Assembly: GCA_945862145.1 (NCBI GenBank) | Contig: CAMAXE010000025.1 | Coordinates: forward strand, 1 to 64,000 | Direction of reading: 5' to 3' | DNA from: Klebsiella pneumoniae | GTDB lineage: Bacteria; Pseudomonadota; Gammaproteobacteria; Pseudomonadales; UBA5518 | Length of the DNA stretch: 64,000 nt | In this document: positions 9,701 to 17,950 of the stretch, piece after piece | Layout of the letters: each line of letters starts with the position of its first letter | Position numbering within the stretch: the first letter of the stretch is position 1 | Program-made: the position numbers and the translations under genes | Notes under the pieces: model-generated | Databases searched by the model: none | The model's input: only the letters and a program-made list of their open reading frames with translations | What the model was told of the DNA's origin: nothing

Positions 9701-10299
9701 CGCGCCGCAGGATCCACGAGCTGAAGTTTTACCGGTGCCTTGCCCATCTCTGCACGAGCGGCCTCGCCCACCCCCACTGATACCGAACCTTGCGCGTTGC
9801 CTACGTCCACTCGGCCCGACAACACAACCACCTGCATGCCGCCCGTCTCTGATACCGCCACTTCCCAGTCTGTTCCGCGGATCGACAGCGTCGCAGAGGG
9901 GGTCTCCATCACGAGCGACGGCGCCGCCTTGGCCCCGGCGGCCGGGGCGCGGGGGCGCGCTTGGCTCCAGGCCCGCCCACGGAGCAACTTCAGGCGTGTG
10001 TTCAGGAACGCCGCCGCGTCCGCCGCGGTCTTGACCTGAAGCGTTGAATTCTGGTTCAGCCGGATCTGGCTGCGCTCCGGCAACGTGAGCCCCATCTGGC
10101 TGTTAGCCAGCGTGCGTACCCAATAGCCCCCCGCGATCCGGTCTCCCTGAGTCGCCGCCGCCCACAGCGTCGGCTCGGCGGACACGCTTTTCTCCCCTCT
10201 TCCCTGCACAAGCACAATCTCCGCCTCCAGCGCCCGAACAGCGAGAGGAAACACGCTGTACATCAGCACAAGGAGGGCAACGGCGCTGCGCAAGGGCAT
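6769..10299 (-). CDS. FecR-domain/TPR/beta-barrel outer membrane protein
   Basis: A 1176-aa secreted protein with three parts. Residues 1-24 look like a signal peptide. Residues 25 to about 210 form a FecR-like domain, with the SIRGTDWEV strand and a VLSGRVDV strand. Residues 215 to about 540 are tetratricopeptide-like helical repeats, for example near EPRYARAWLYQGVAFYQLG. The rest is rich in alternating beta strands with Tyr/Trp/Arg turns and ends in YAYRF, a typical C-terminus of an outer-membrane barrel. There is no transmembrane anti-sigma region, so the FecR domain is not acting as a classical sigma regulator here. It is transcribed away from the RTX gene with about 100 bases between starts. 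Confidence 0.75.
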   Translation of the reverse strand: MPLRSAVALLVLMYSVFPLAVRALEAEIVLVQGRGEKSVSAEPTLWAAATQGDRIAGGYWVRTLANSQMGLTLPERSQIRLNQNSTLQVKTAADAAAFLNTRLKLLRGRAWSQARPRAPAAGAKAAPSLVMETPSATLSIRGTDWEVAVSETGGMQVVVLSGRVDVGNAQGSVSVGVGEAARAEMGKAPVKLQLVDPAARVQWVSSWEPRGARWIGAEAPRYAAELRLIGVGDYGQARDLLLVRARDETGAAVLAADLLIYEGEIERAVVLLEPHARAGRGDERAVALLARALLRLDRVAAATELLGAGLVAHPGAAELLLAQGEIAVLEGDATLARDAYGAVAHGTPGADVLAEQAQRSEGWFGLGLVSSEREFVRAARRELAESLRLDPGLGKAAAELAAVDTFAGNLSEAKQRYDALLAENAANYQALTGRGINRLKQGDPAAALDDFLKAGLIEPRYARAWLYQGVAFYQLGELYRAEQAFAKAEALDPKDPVGHMLQSQVAADSLDYGRAIGEAREARRKMPFLKSLNQLQNDQKGSANVGAPLAGFGLEEWAKYYADAASTPYWGGSQLFLADRYTGLFTKNSALMTGFLADPLAFGASNRRATLIQTPGHYQRIDLDWERDDYETPGASATLNGQVEAPMRAAYFLRSEAQRADSRHGRSVGDKVSLTAGLGLAPREDLGIFGFVVDNTLRADIHGPGSPDANLQQSDRVADLGLRWKRSPENQFWLKGGYRRQRSDRSGVVLLPELAAQLRPLIREFNGFLPYIPGYVRDIPLPGARGGIDSLLRIEGEDLQFRHAFSVGDARWSWGVEHAQQEQSGSSRVTLRPLRSDYAEALRTETEVAWAGVDFPLSASWDAALALHAQDADAEWRVYAYDDLLPWYLPPELSSLTLPSLNVTDAQGTELDLRAGLSWRPTSGQRLRLVSQQWHRPASFGTLSPVETLGITLDDRLSAPGGAYQRVRLQYDGELGQRWFLQVFADHESVDNGLAGRRTVGFSYQIEALAELRQTGDFFTPGEELEEVPIFPRGSVDTLGVAVDLQASERLALRARYLRRDSDNEVAGPGGRDWVPYVPKDQMLLRAQWNSPWRLLLSANAVWRGERLQGELGVVDSEPLALVVSAGWSFGLGAYWESVDKHHSAQVLVDDLAPDGDAMSWNHRDPLFRLQYAYRF

Positions 10300-10399
10300 G
10301 GTGAAGCCGAACGGCGGAAGGTTTCGAGGAAGTTAGCACAAGATAGGTGTAATTCCGGATAGACTTTGTGGACATTTGCGCGCACGCGGAACGATCATC

Positions 10400-13300
10400 A
10401 TGGCTGTCGTTGATCCTACCAAGGCTCTACTGGCTTCCGTCCAGGTAATGACCAGCCTCGTCGGCACGGAAAGTGACGACCGCCTGACAGGCGGCATCTC
10501 CGCAGACCACATCGAGGGTCGGGGCGGCAACGATCGGCTTGATGGCTCGTCGGGCAACGATTATCTCTACGGCGATTACCTCACCCAACCCGCGCAGCCC
10601 AACCCCGGTAACGACACGCTTGACGGCGACGCGGGCAACGACACCCTGGACGGGGGCGGCGGCGACGACGACCTGCAAGGAGGCAGGGGGGCCGACCGTC
10701 TGATCGGCGGGCTTGGCAACAACTCGCTCGACGGTGGCGGAGACACCGGGGACATCGCCGACTATGGGTGGACAACGGGTGGCGTCATCGCCGACCTGTT
10801 GCAAGGTTATGCCTCGGGCGAGGGCTTCGCCGATCTGTTGATCGGCATCCTCGGGCTGACCGGAGGCAACGGGAACGACACCTTGCTCGGATCGGATGAG
10901 GCAAACCGCCTGGCCGGCGGCCTCGGTGATGATCTGCTGCTGGGTAATGGCGCCAACGACTACCTCACGGGAGGCAGTGGGGTCGACAGCCTGGACGGCG
11001 GCTCTGGCAACGACACACTCGCAGGCGGCGCGCTCGGTGACTCCCTGCTGGGAGGGATCGGCATCGACCGGTTGATCGGGGGGGCCGGCAACAACACGTT
11101 GGACGGCGGAGGCGACAGCCCCTACGACACCGCAGACTATCGCTGGACGGGAAGCGCCACCAGCAGCGCAGGGATCTTCGTCGACCTCGGCGGCGGCCGG
11201 GCAACAGGCAGCGGCTTCAGCGACATCATCACCGGCATCCGCTCCACCGACGGTGGCGCCGGCAACGACACCCTGAACGGCAACGCGAGCATCAACGCTC
11301 TGCGTGGTATGGGCGGTGCGGACCTGCTGACGGGGCAAGCAGGCAACGACGCGCTGTTTGGCGACGACAACACGGCAAACGCGAGCGACGGCAACGATAC
11401 CGTGCTTGGCGGCGACGGCGCCGACCGCCTCTGGGGCGGTGGCGGCGACGATCTGCTGCAAGGCGACACAGGCAACGACACGCTGCAGGGCGGTACCGGC
11501 AATAACGTGCTGGCAGGAGGAGGTAACCCGGGCGACACCGTCGATTACCGCTGGGCCGACTCGGAAATCGTGGCCTCGCTGGTCGGTGGCATAGCCACCG
11601 GCACCGGATTCGCAGACCAACTGAGTGGCCTGAGCTCAGTCATTGGCGGAGATTTCAGCGATTCCCTGACCGGCGACTCGCTCGCCAACAGCCTCTATGG
11701 CGGCGCCGGGAACGACACACTGCAGGGGCTAGCAGGCAACGACTATCTGGCCGGTGAGGCCGGCGATGACCGTCTGGACGGTGGCGCAGGCAACGACACC
11801 CTGGCCGGAGGTGCAGGCAACGATTTGCTGCTAGGCGGCGCAGGCAAGGACGAACTGGAGGGCGGCTCAGGTGAGAACACCCTGATCGGCGGTGCCGGCG
11901 ACAAGGCGATATACGAATCAGACCAGGCCGGGGTGCTGGTCGATCTGGGCACGGGTATCGCGTCAGGCACCGGCTTCCTGGACACCCTCGTCGGCATAAC
12001 GGAGGTCGAGGGTGGCATCGGCAACGACACGCTGCAGGGCGGCAGCGGCGACGACGATCTCGATGGCGGAGATGGCGATGACACGCTCGACGGCGGCACC
12101 GGTGACGACACGCTGACCGGTGGCACAGGCTTCAACGTGCTCGATGGTGGCGAGGGCTTTGACACCCTCGACTACTCCCACATCGACTCCGGCGTTTTCG
12201 TGAGCTTCGTCGAAAATCTCGTGCAAGGCGCGGGTATCCAGGACCAGATCAGCGGCTTCGAAGCTGTCGAGCTCGGCAAGGGTAACGACACCGTGGTTGG
12301 GGGCGGCGTCTCATACCGGGGGTCGCTCGGCGGCGTCACCTGCGACCTCGGAAAACAGGGGAGCCAGGACACCGGATCCTCGGGCCTCGACACCCTGCTG
12401 GACGTGATTTCGCTCGAGGGTTCCAGCTTCAGCGACGTGCTGAGTGGCAACGCCGGCGACAACATCATCGATGGCCTCGGCGGCAGCGACACCATGGCCG
12501 GAGGCGCCGGAAACGACTATTACTACGTCGATAGCGAGAGAGACGAGGTGGACGAGAGCGCGATAATCGGCGCGCTCTACGTCACAACCCGATCACCAGG
12601 CATTGACCCGGCCCAGACTCCCGGCAGCGGCATCGATACCGTCGAATCAACCGTGAGTTACCTGCTGAAAACCGGTATCGAGAACCTGATCCTCGCACTC
12701 GGCTCCGCCGCGCTGACGGGCGCCGGCAATGAACTGAGCAACCTCATCACGGGCAACGAACTGAAAAACACGCTGGTGGGGTTCGCCGGGAGCGACACCC
12801 TGATCGGCGGGCTCGGCAACGACACCCTGAGCGGAGGCGCGGGCGACGACTCCATGGTTGGGGGGATCGGAAACGATCTCTATGTAGTGGATTCGACCGT
12901 CGAGGCCAACGTTGCGAACCACATGTTGATCGAATTGCCCGGCGAGGGCACGGACACCGTGCAGAGCGCAAGGACACTCGCCCTGCCGGCCAGTTTCGAG
13001 AACCTGACCCTGACTGGCAGCACCAATATCAACGGTAGCGGCAATATCGCCGTCAATGTGATCACCGGCAACACCGGTGCAAACGTTGTGAAAGGTCTTG
13101 CAGGAAACGACACGCTGGACGGCGGTGCCGGCGCGGACACACTCTCCGGGGGCCTCGGCACCGATCGGCTAACGGGCGGCGCAGATGCCGACAGCTTCCT
13201 GTTCGATACTGCGCTGAACGCGGCCGGGAACATCGACACCATCCTCGATCTGGCGAGCGGCACGGACAAGATCCTGCTCGACGATGACATCTTCACGCGA

Positions 13301-13519
13301 TTCAGTTCTGCCGTTGCAACGACAGTGCAGATAGGGCAATTCATAGCCGGGCCCGGGCTCTCGATCGCACGCGATGGCGATGACTTCCTGATTTACAACA
13401 CCACTACTGGCGATCTGTACTACGACAGCGACGGCAACGGAGCGGCAACAGCGGTGAAGTTTGCCGTGCTGAGCGGCGCACCGTCCATCGCTCTCACGGA
13501 TTTCCTGATCATAAACTGA
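10400..13519 (+). CDS. RTX calcium-binding repeat protein
   Basis: A 1039-aa acidic protein made mostly of glycine- and aspartate-rich nonapeptides (GGxGxDxLx), which fold into calcium-binding parallel beta rolls after export. Interspersed are five modules of about 30 residues with the pattern DYxW...VDL..G.A.G.GF.D.L.GI. Near the C-terminus is YNTTTGDLYYDSDGNG, a segment seen at the ends of many type I secreted RTX proteins. No catalytic domain is visible, so adhesin or surface-layer roles are more likely than a toxin. The ATG at 10400 is preferred over an in-frame TTG eight codons upstream. No type I secretion genes lie in the window. Confidence 0.85.
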   Translation: MAVVDPTKALLASVQVMTSLVGTESDDRLTGGISADHIEGRGGNDRLDGSSGNDYLYGDYLTQPAQPNPGNDTLDGDAGNDTLDGGGGDDDLQGGRGADRLIGGLGNNSLDGGGDTGDIADYGWTTGGVIADLLQGYASGEGFADLLIGILGLTGGNGNDTLLGSDEANRLAGGLGDDLLLGNGANDYLTGGSGVDSLDGGSGNDTLAGGALGDSLLGGIGIDRLIGGAGNNTLDGGGDSPYDTADYRWTGSATSSAGIFVDLGGGRATGSGFSDIITGIRSTDGGAGNDTLNGNASINALRGMGGADLLTGQAGNDALFGDDNTANASDGNDTVLGGDGADRLWGGGGDDLLQGDTGNDTLQGGTGNNVLAGGGNPGDTVDYRWADSEIVASLVGGIATGTGFADQLSGLSSVIGGDFSDSLTGDSLANSLYGGAGNDTLQGLAGNDYLAGEAGDDRLDGGAGNDTLAGGAGNDLLLGGAGKDELEGGSGENTLIGGAGDKAIYESDQAGVLVDLGTGIASGTGFLDTLVGITEVEGGIGNDTLQGGSGDDDLDGGDGDDTLDGGTGDDTLTGGTGFNVLDGGEGFDTLDYSHIDSGVFVSFVENLVQGAGIQDQISGFEAVELGKGNDTVVGGGVSYRGSLGGVTCDLGKQGSQDTGSSGLDTLLDVISLEGSSFSDVLSGNAGDNIIDGLGGSDTMAGGAGNDYYYVDSERDEVDESAIIGALYVTTRSPGIDPAQTPGSGIDTVESTVSYLLKTGIENLILALGSAALTGAGNELSNLITGNELKNTLVGFAGSDTLIGGLGNDTLSGGAGDDSMVGGIGNDLYVVDSTVEANVANHMLIELPGEGTDTVQSARTLALPASFENLTLTGSTNINGSGNIAVNVITGNTGANVVKGLAGNDTLDGGAGADTLSGGLGTDRLTGGADADSFLFDTALNAAGNIDTILDLASGTDKILLDDDIFTRFSSAVATTVQIGQFIAGPGLSIARDGDDFLIYNTTTGDLYYDSDGNGAATAVKFAVLSGAPSIALTDFLIIN

Positions 13520-13740
13520 AAGGCCGCATGCGCCGCCGGCAACGACACGGGCGAGCAACAGCGAACACAGGCCGCCAGCGAGCGCGCCAGCAAGGCGCGG
13601 GAAACCGCCGTATCAGGGGCTGTCATGGATTTGGCATCGCTGTCTGCAACGCCCGGCAGTTTCTGCCGTGCCATCTTGACGCGTACCCGCTCTCTAGTGC
13701 GCATGCGCTGCAACAGCGGGTGCCACACGGAGACAGCAAA

Positions 13741-14127
13741 TCAGGTCACGAAACGCAGCGCCAGAAGATCGCCTTCGCTGCGGACGACCTCCATGCTGAA
13801 TACTCCCGCCGAATCAGAGGAGTCGTCGTCTGAAATGATTCCTCTCAACATCACGTTCACGAGGGTCCCGGGCTGTATTGCCGGACCGTGATAGCCACGC
13901 AGCAGCAAGCCGCTTTCCGAAATATCCCGCGTGAAAGACTCGATCACGAGATTCTGATCGATCACCACCGAGACTGGAAGGGACACCTGTACCCGCGCAA
14001 GCCGGTTCGAGTGATCGCCCAGACCTGGTGACGTTGGCGGTAATGAACGTTTCGCGGTTTCGACGTCGCCCTTCAACGCGGTGAAATCGAGCGTAAGATG
14101 GCGCGGGTCCCGGTAGATGTCATTCAT
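13741..14127 (-). CDS. PilZ domain protein
   Basis: A 128-aa cytoplasmic protein with one PilZ-type beta-barrel, the fold that binds cyclic di-GMP. The N-terminal Arg motif is represented by RLARVQVSLPV and the second motif by TRDISESGLLLRG (D/NxSxxG form). The first Arg pair is looser than the canonical RxxxR, so nucleotide binding is likely but not certain. AGGA stands 7 bases before the chosen ATG; the other CAT four bases inside is out of frame. It is monocistronic, next to the RTX gene and convergent with it, so a link to surface attachment is possible. Confidence 0.75.
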   Translation of the reverse strand: MNDIYRDPRHLTLDFTALKGDVETAKRSLPPTSPGLGDHSNRLARVQVSLPVSVVIDQNLVIESFTRDISESGLLLRGYHGPAIQPGTLVNVMLRGIISDDDSSDSAGVFSMEVVRSEGDLLALRFVT

Positions 14128-14227
14128 GGGATTTTCCTAAAATACACGCTCTTATTCGTCTTGTTCCCAGCGCCTGCCGCGCCTCGTCTCTGAAGGATAT
14201 TACACTTGGCGATGCGCAGGAAATAGG

Positions 14228-14279
14228 CCATCTGCTCAGGTAATCTGCTCAGGCCATCTGCTCAGGCCATCTGCTCAGG
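14228..14279. repeat. 13-bp tandem repeat x4
   Basis: Four head-to-tail copies of CCATCTGCTCAGG, the second with TA replacing the first CC. They lie in the 210-base gap upstream of the PilZ gene and just beyond the 3' end of the methyltransferase gene. The number of copies may vary between strains. Confidence 0.9.
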
Positions 14280-14337
14280 AACCTGACGCGTGGGTCCCGT
14301 TCGAACATATAGATCGCAATTCTCCGGGACCGCATCA

Positions 14338-15345
14338 TCATCCACGACGCCGCAACACCGCCACGAACTGGGGCTGGCGCACGCTCCACATGCCCGCGCG
14401 CGGACCCTCATCCTCGATGCGCAGATCGACCGACCCGGGCGCACTGCGCAGCAGTTCGCAGGCCACGTCGAATTTCGACAGGTCCTCGATCCCGGCCAGC
14501 TCCGCGATACTCGCGAGCGCTATGAGATCAGCCAGGCAATGCCCGTAGAGTCGAGTCGGCTGGCGCACCGTCTCCAGGCTGAATTCGCTCCCGGGCAGCT
14601 GCGTACGCAGCATTGAAAGCAACAGCCCATCGGGCGATGGCCCCAACAAATCCTGTCGCTGCGCGATGGCCGCGAGTTGCGCGGCGTGATCGCCACCCGC
14701 GCCATGGGAGGCTGCGAATGCGCGCAACACCATTCCCGTGTAGCCGGTGGTTTCGTCGGCGACCACGATGAACAGCGCGCCACCGGGGCGCACAAAGCGC
14801 GCCATCCGCAGTAGCCCGGCCGGGAGGTCTGCAAGGAAGTAGATCATGTGCAGCGCCATCACGAGATGCTGGCTGGCATCTGCCGGGACATCTGCGCCGA
14901 CACCACCATGCGCCACGTCCAGCTCATCAAAAGGGGATGCGAGCGCTGCCCCCGGCCGCAGATGCGGAAAGCGCCCAAGACCCCTTTGATAATCCGCGAA
15001 GTACCCGGAATTGGGCTCCTCGAAAGATACCGTGGTTCCGGCGGGGAATGCGTCAGCGATCAGCGCGAAGGTCTGTCCGTCGCCGGCACCCAGATCGAGA
15101 ACATTGCCGCCAGCAGGCACGGCCTCGCCCACCGCGGCCCGCAACGCCGGCACGAAAAGATCGCGCTGGTCGGTACCCATCATGAGCACACGCCCCAGTG
15201 GATCGGCTTTCAGCAGGCGCGCGAAGGCGTTTCGGTACTGACGGTCGCAATCCAAGCCCTCGAACTCGTTGTGCACGAGTTCGAGGGCCTCGTCGAAGCG
15301 CGCAGCGAGGCGCCCGAGCGCCGCTTTGTCGATCAGAACAGGCAT
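14338..15345 (-). CDS. SAM-dependent methyltransferase
   Basis: A 335-aa protein with a Rossmann-type class I methyltransferase domain. Motif I is VLDLGAGDGQTF at about residues 82-93, followed by the acidic strand-2 end VSFEEPN and the post-motif segment GGALFIVVADE. The first 70 residues are a helical extension and the last 100 a C-terminal domain that may select the substrate. The start has no strong ribosome site but gives the first full-length frame. Substrate is unknown; the neighbouring flavoprotein for methylated amines does not by itself define it. Confidence 0.7.
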   Translation of the reverse strand: MPVLIDKAALGRLAARFDEALELVHNEFEGLDCDRQYRNAFARLLKADPLGRVLMMGTDQRDLFVPALRAAVGEAVPAGGNVLDLGAGDGQTFALIADAFPAGTTVSFEEPNSGYFADYQRGLGRFPHLRPGAALASPFDELDVAHGGVGADVPADASQHLVMALHMIYFLADLPAGLLRMARFVRPGGALFIVVADETTGYTGMVLRAFAASHGAGGDHAAQLAAIAQRQDLLGPSPDGLLLSMLRTQLPGSEFSLETVRQPTRLYGHCLADLIALASIAELAGIEDLSKFDVACELLRSAPGSVDLRIEDEGPRAGMWSVRQPQFVAVLRRRG

Positions 15346-15371
15346 CCGGGCGCCCTCCTGTACAGGCGGTC

Positions 15372-17801
15372 CTACATTCTCATTCTTGCCCCTTGCGGAT
15401 CGAAAGGCGGCTGGTCCTGCAGTCGCGCCGGGCGACGTTCGCCGAGGATCTCGATTTCCAGAGTCAGATCGGGGCGCAGCAACCCGGTGGGGATATAACC
15501 CTGCGCGAGCGACTGTCCCACGCAGTGGCCGTAGCCGCCGGAGGTCACCCAGCCCACCACCTTGCCATCGACCCAGATGGGCTCATCGCCCAGCACATCG
15601 GCGTCGGTGGCCTCCACCGCCATGAAGATGCGCGTGCGCTTCGGGCCCTCGGCCTTCTCGCGAAGCGCTGCCTCGCGACCGATGAAATCAGGCTTGTCGA
15701 GCCGCACGAAGCGATCGAGACCCGCCTCGAAGGGACCGTAGATCGGGCGGAACTCGCGATACCAGGTGCCGAAGTGCTTTTCGAGACGCAGGCACAGCAG
15801 CGCGCGCATGCCGAAATTGCGGATACCGAACTCGACGCCGGCGCTCATGATGGCCTGGTAAAGACGCATCTGGTATTCCGGCGCCACCCAGATCTCATAG
15901 CCCAGATCGCCCGTGTAGCTGATGCGGTTCAGCTTGGCGCGGATGCCGGCGATATCCATTTCGCGGTAATCCATGAAGCGCAACGCCGTGTTCGACACGT
16001 CTTCGTCGGTGAGCCGCTCGAGCACCTGCCGCGATCGCGGGCCCGCGATCGAGAGCCCGACCATCCGCATGCCGAACGTCTCGATGCGCACCGAGCCGTC
16101 TGCGGGCAGCACGCTCTCGAACCAGCGCATGTGGTAGATCTGCGCCTGCGAGGAGCCCCACATCATGAAGCGGTTATCCGCGGCCTTGGCGATGGTGAAG
16201 TCGCCGATGATCCGGCCCTGATGGTTAAGCATGGGCGTGAGCACCAGGCGACCGATGCGCGGCATGGTGTTGGTCATCACGCGTGCAAGCCAGGCCTCGG
16301 CGCCGGCACCTGTGATCTCGTACTTGGCGAAGTTGGCGATCTCGGTGACACCCACCGCGTCACGCACGCCGCGGCACTCATCGCCCACGGGACCGAAATC
16401 GTTGGAGCGCCGGAACGACACGATGTCCTGCGCTTTCTCGCCGGGCCGCGCGAACCACAGCGGTGTCTCCATGCCCCAGGAGTCGCCCATCACCGCGCCC
16501 TGCGCGCGGAAGGTGTCGTAAAGCGTTGTGGTCTGCAGCGGGCGTGCAGCGGGGAGTTCTTCGTTGGGGAAGCGGATCGAGAAGCGCCGCGCATAGTTCT
16601 CGCGCACCTTGGCATTGGTGTAGCTGCGCGTGGCCCAGTCGCCGTAGCGCGCCACGTCCATGCCCCAGATATCGAAACCCGGATCGCCGTCGACCATCCA
16701 GTTCGACAGCGCAAGCCCCACGCCCCCGCCCTGGCTGAAACCCGCCATCACGCCGCAGGCCGACCAGAAATTGGTGCGTCCCGGCACTGGACCTACCAGC
16801 GGATTGCCATCGGGCGCGAAGGTGAAGGGGCCGTTGATAATGCGCTTGATGCCCGCGTTCTCCAGCGCCGGGAAGTGCTTGAATGCGATTTCGAGCGAGG
16901 GCGCGATGCGGTCGAGATCCGGCGCCAACAGCTCCTGCCCGAAGCTCCACGGCGTCTCGCGCGGGGACCACGGCACGCAGGCTTTCTCGTAGACGCCGAT
17001 CACCATGCCGCGGCCTTCCTGGCGGAGGTAGCTCTCGGCGCCGAAGTCGATCAGGTGCCCGACCTCCTTGCCGCTGCGCTCATTGAATTCCACCACCGCG
17101 GGAATGTCATCGGTGACGAGGTACATATGTTCCATCGCGAGCACGGGCAACTCGATACCCACCATGCGGCCGACTTCGCGGGCCCACAGGCCGCCGCAGT
17201 TCACCACGTGCTCGGCGCGCACCTCGCCCTTGTCCGTGCGCACGATCCAGGTGCCATCGGCGGTCTGCTCCAACGCCGTGACGCGGGTGGAGAGTTCGAT
17301 ACTCGCGCCGTTGATACGGGCGGCCTTGGCATAGGCGTGCGTGGTGCCGCTGGGATCGAGGTGACCTTCGTTAGGATCGAGGAGTGCACCAAGGAAATAC
17401 TTTTCCTCGATGAAGGGAAAATACTCTTTGGCCTCGGCCACCGAGATGATGCTGGTGTCCATGCCGAGGTAGCGCCCGCGCGCCACGGTCATCTTGAGGA
17501 ACTCCATGCGCTCGGGCGTATCGGCCAACATGATCCCCGGGGATTTGTGCAAGCCGCAGGACTGGCCCGAGATCTCCTCGAGCTCCTTGTAGAGCCCGAC
17601 GGTGTAACTCTGCAGCATCGCGACGTTGGGGTCCCCGTTCAGGGTGTGGAAGCCTCCGGCCGCGTGCCAGGTCGAACCGGACGTGAGCTGGTCGCGCTCG
17701 AGCAGCAGCACATCCGTCCAGCCCTTCTTGGTCAGGTGGTAGAGCACCGAACAGCCCACCACCCCACCACCGATCACCACGACTCGCGCCGTTGTCTTCA
17801 T
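15372..17801 (-). CDS. Dimethylglycine/sarcosine dehydrogenase-like flavoprotein
   Basis: An 809-aa two-part enzyme. Residues 1 to about 400 form an FAD domain beginning VVVIGGGVVGC, with SGSTWHAAGG, whose His is the residue covalently linked to FAD in dimethylglycine dehydrogenases. Residues from about 430 to the end form a GcvT-like tetrahydrofolate domain that takes the released one-carbon unit. Relatives oxidatively demethylate dimethylglycine, sarcosine or similar N-methyl compounds. The chosen ATG starts directly at the FAD fold; a longer in-frame extension of 43 codons lacks family likeness. The substrate in this organism is inferred only at family level. Confidence 0.85.
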   Translation of the reverse strand: MKTTARVVVIGGGVVGCSVLYHLTKKGWTDVLLLERDQLTSGSTWHAAGGFHTLNGDPNVAMLQSYTVGLYKELEEISGQSCGLHKSPGIMLADTPERMEFLKMTVARGRYLGMDTSIISVAEAKEYFPFIEEKYFLGALLDPNEGHLDPSGTTHAYAKAARINGASIELSTRVTALEQTADGTWIVRTDKGEVRAEHVVNCGGLWAREVGRMVGIELPVLAMEHMYLVTDDIPAVVEFNERSGKEVGHLIDFGAESYLRQEGRGMVIGVYEKACVPWSPRETPWSFGQELLAPDLDRIAPSLEIAFKHFPALENAGIKRIINGPFTFAPDGNPLVGPVPGRTNFWSACGVMAGFSQGGGVGLALSNWMVDGDPGFDIWGMDVARYGDWATRSYTNAKVRENYARRFSIRFPNEELPAARPLQTTTLYDTFRAQGAVMGDSWGMETPLWFARPGEKAQDIVSFRRSNDFGPVGDECRGVRDAVGVTEIANFAKYEITGAGAEAWLARVMTNTMPRIGRLVLTPMLNHQGRIIGDFTIAKAADNRFMMWGSSQAQIYHMRWFESVLPADGSVRIETFGMRMVGLSIAGPRSRQVLERLTDEDVSNTALRFMDYREMDIAGIRAKLNRISYTGDLGYEIWVAPEYQMRLYQAIMSAGVEFGIRNFGMRALLCLRLEKHFGTWYREFRPIYGPFEAGLDRFVRLDKPDFIGREAALREKAEGPKRTRIFMAVEATDADVLGDEPIWVDGKVVGWVTSGGYGHCVGQSLAQGYIPTGLLRPDLTLEIEILGERRPARLQDQPPFDPQGARMRM

Positions 17802-17950
17802 GCCCTGTTGTCTCCCTCGGTAGCCGCAATTGATACGCTGCGGATTATAGAGACAGCGCCCGAAGAAACGCAGCCTCAGGCTCCCCCGTGGCAACACGGA
17901 TGCGCTAGAGTCAGCCTCGGCGCCATACACCGGAGCGCCGGGAGCACACC

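Noticed and set aside
10427-11620. 397-aa frame opposite the RTX repeats
   Set aside because: Complement of the repeated GGxGxDxL codons gives a regular but meaningless Val/Ala-rich repeat.
10400-13519. RTX toxin
   Set aside because: No acylation, pore-forming or enzymatic domain and no hlyC/B/D-like genes nearby; only calcium-binding repeats and a secretion-like tail are visible.
13420-13728. 102-aa minus-strand frame after the RTX gene
   Set aside because: Overlaps the RTX C-terminus, no ribosome site and no family likeness.
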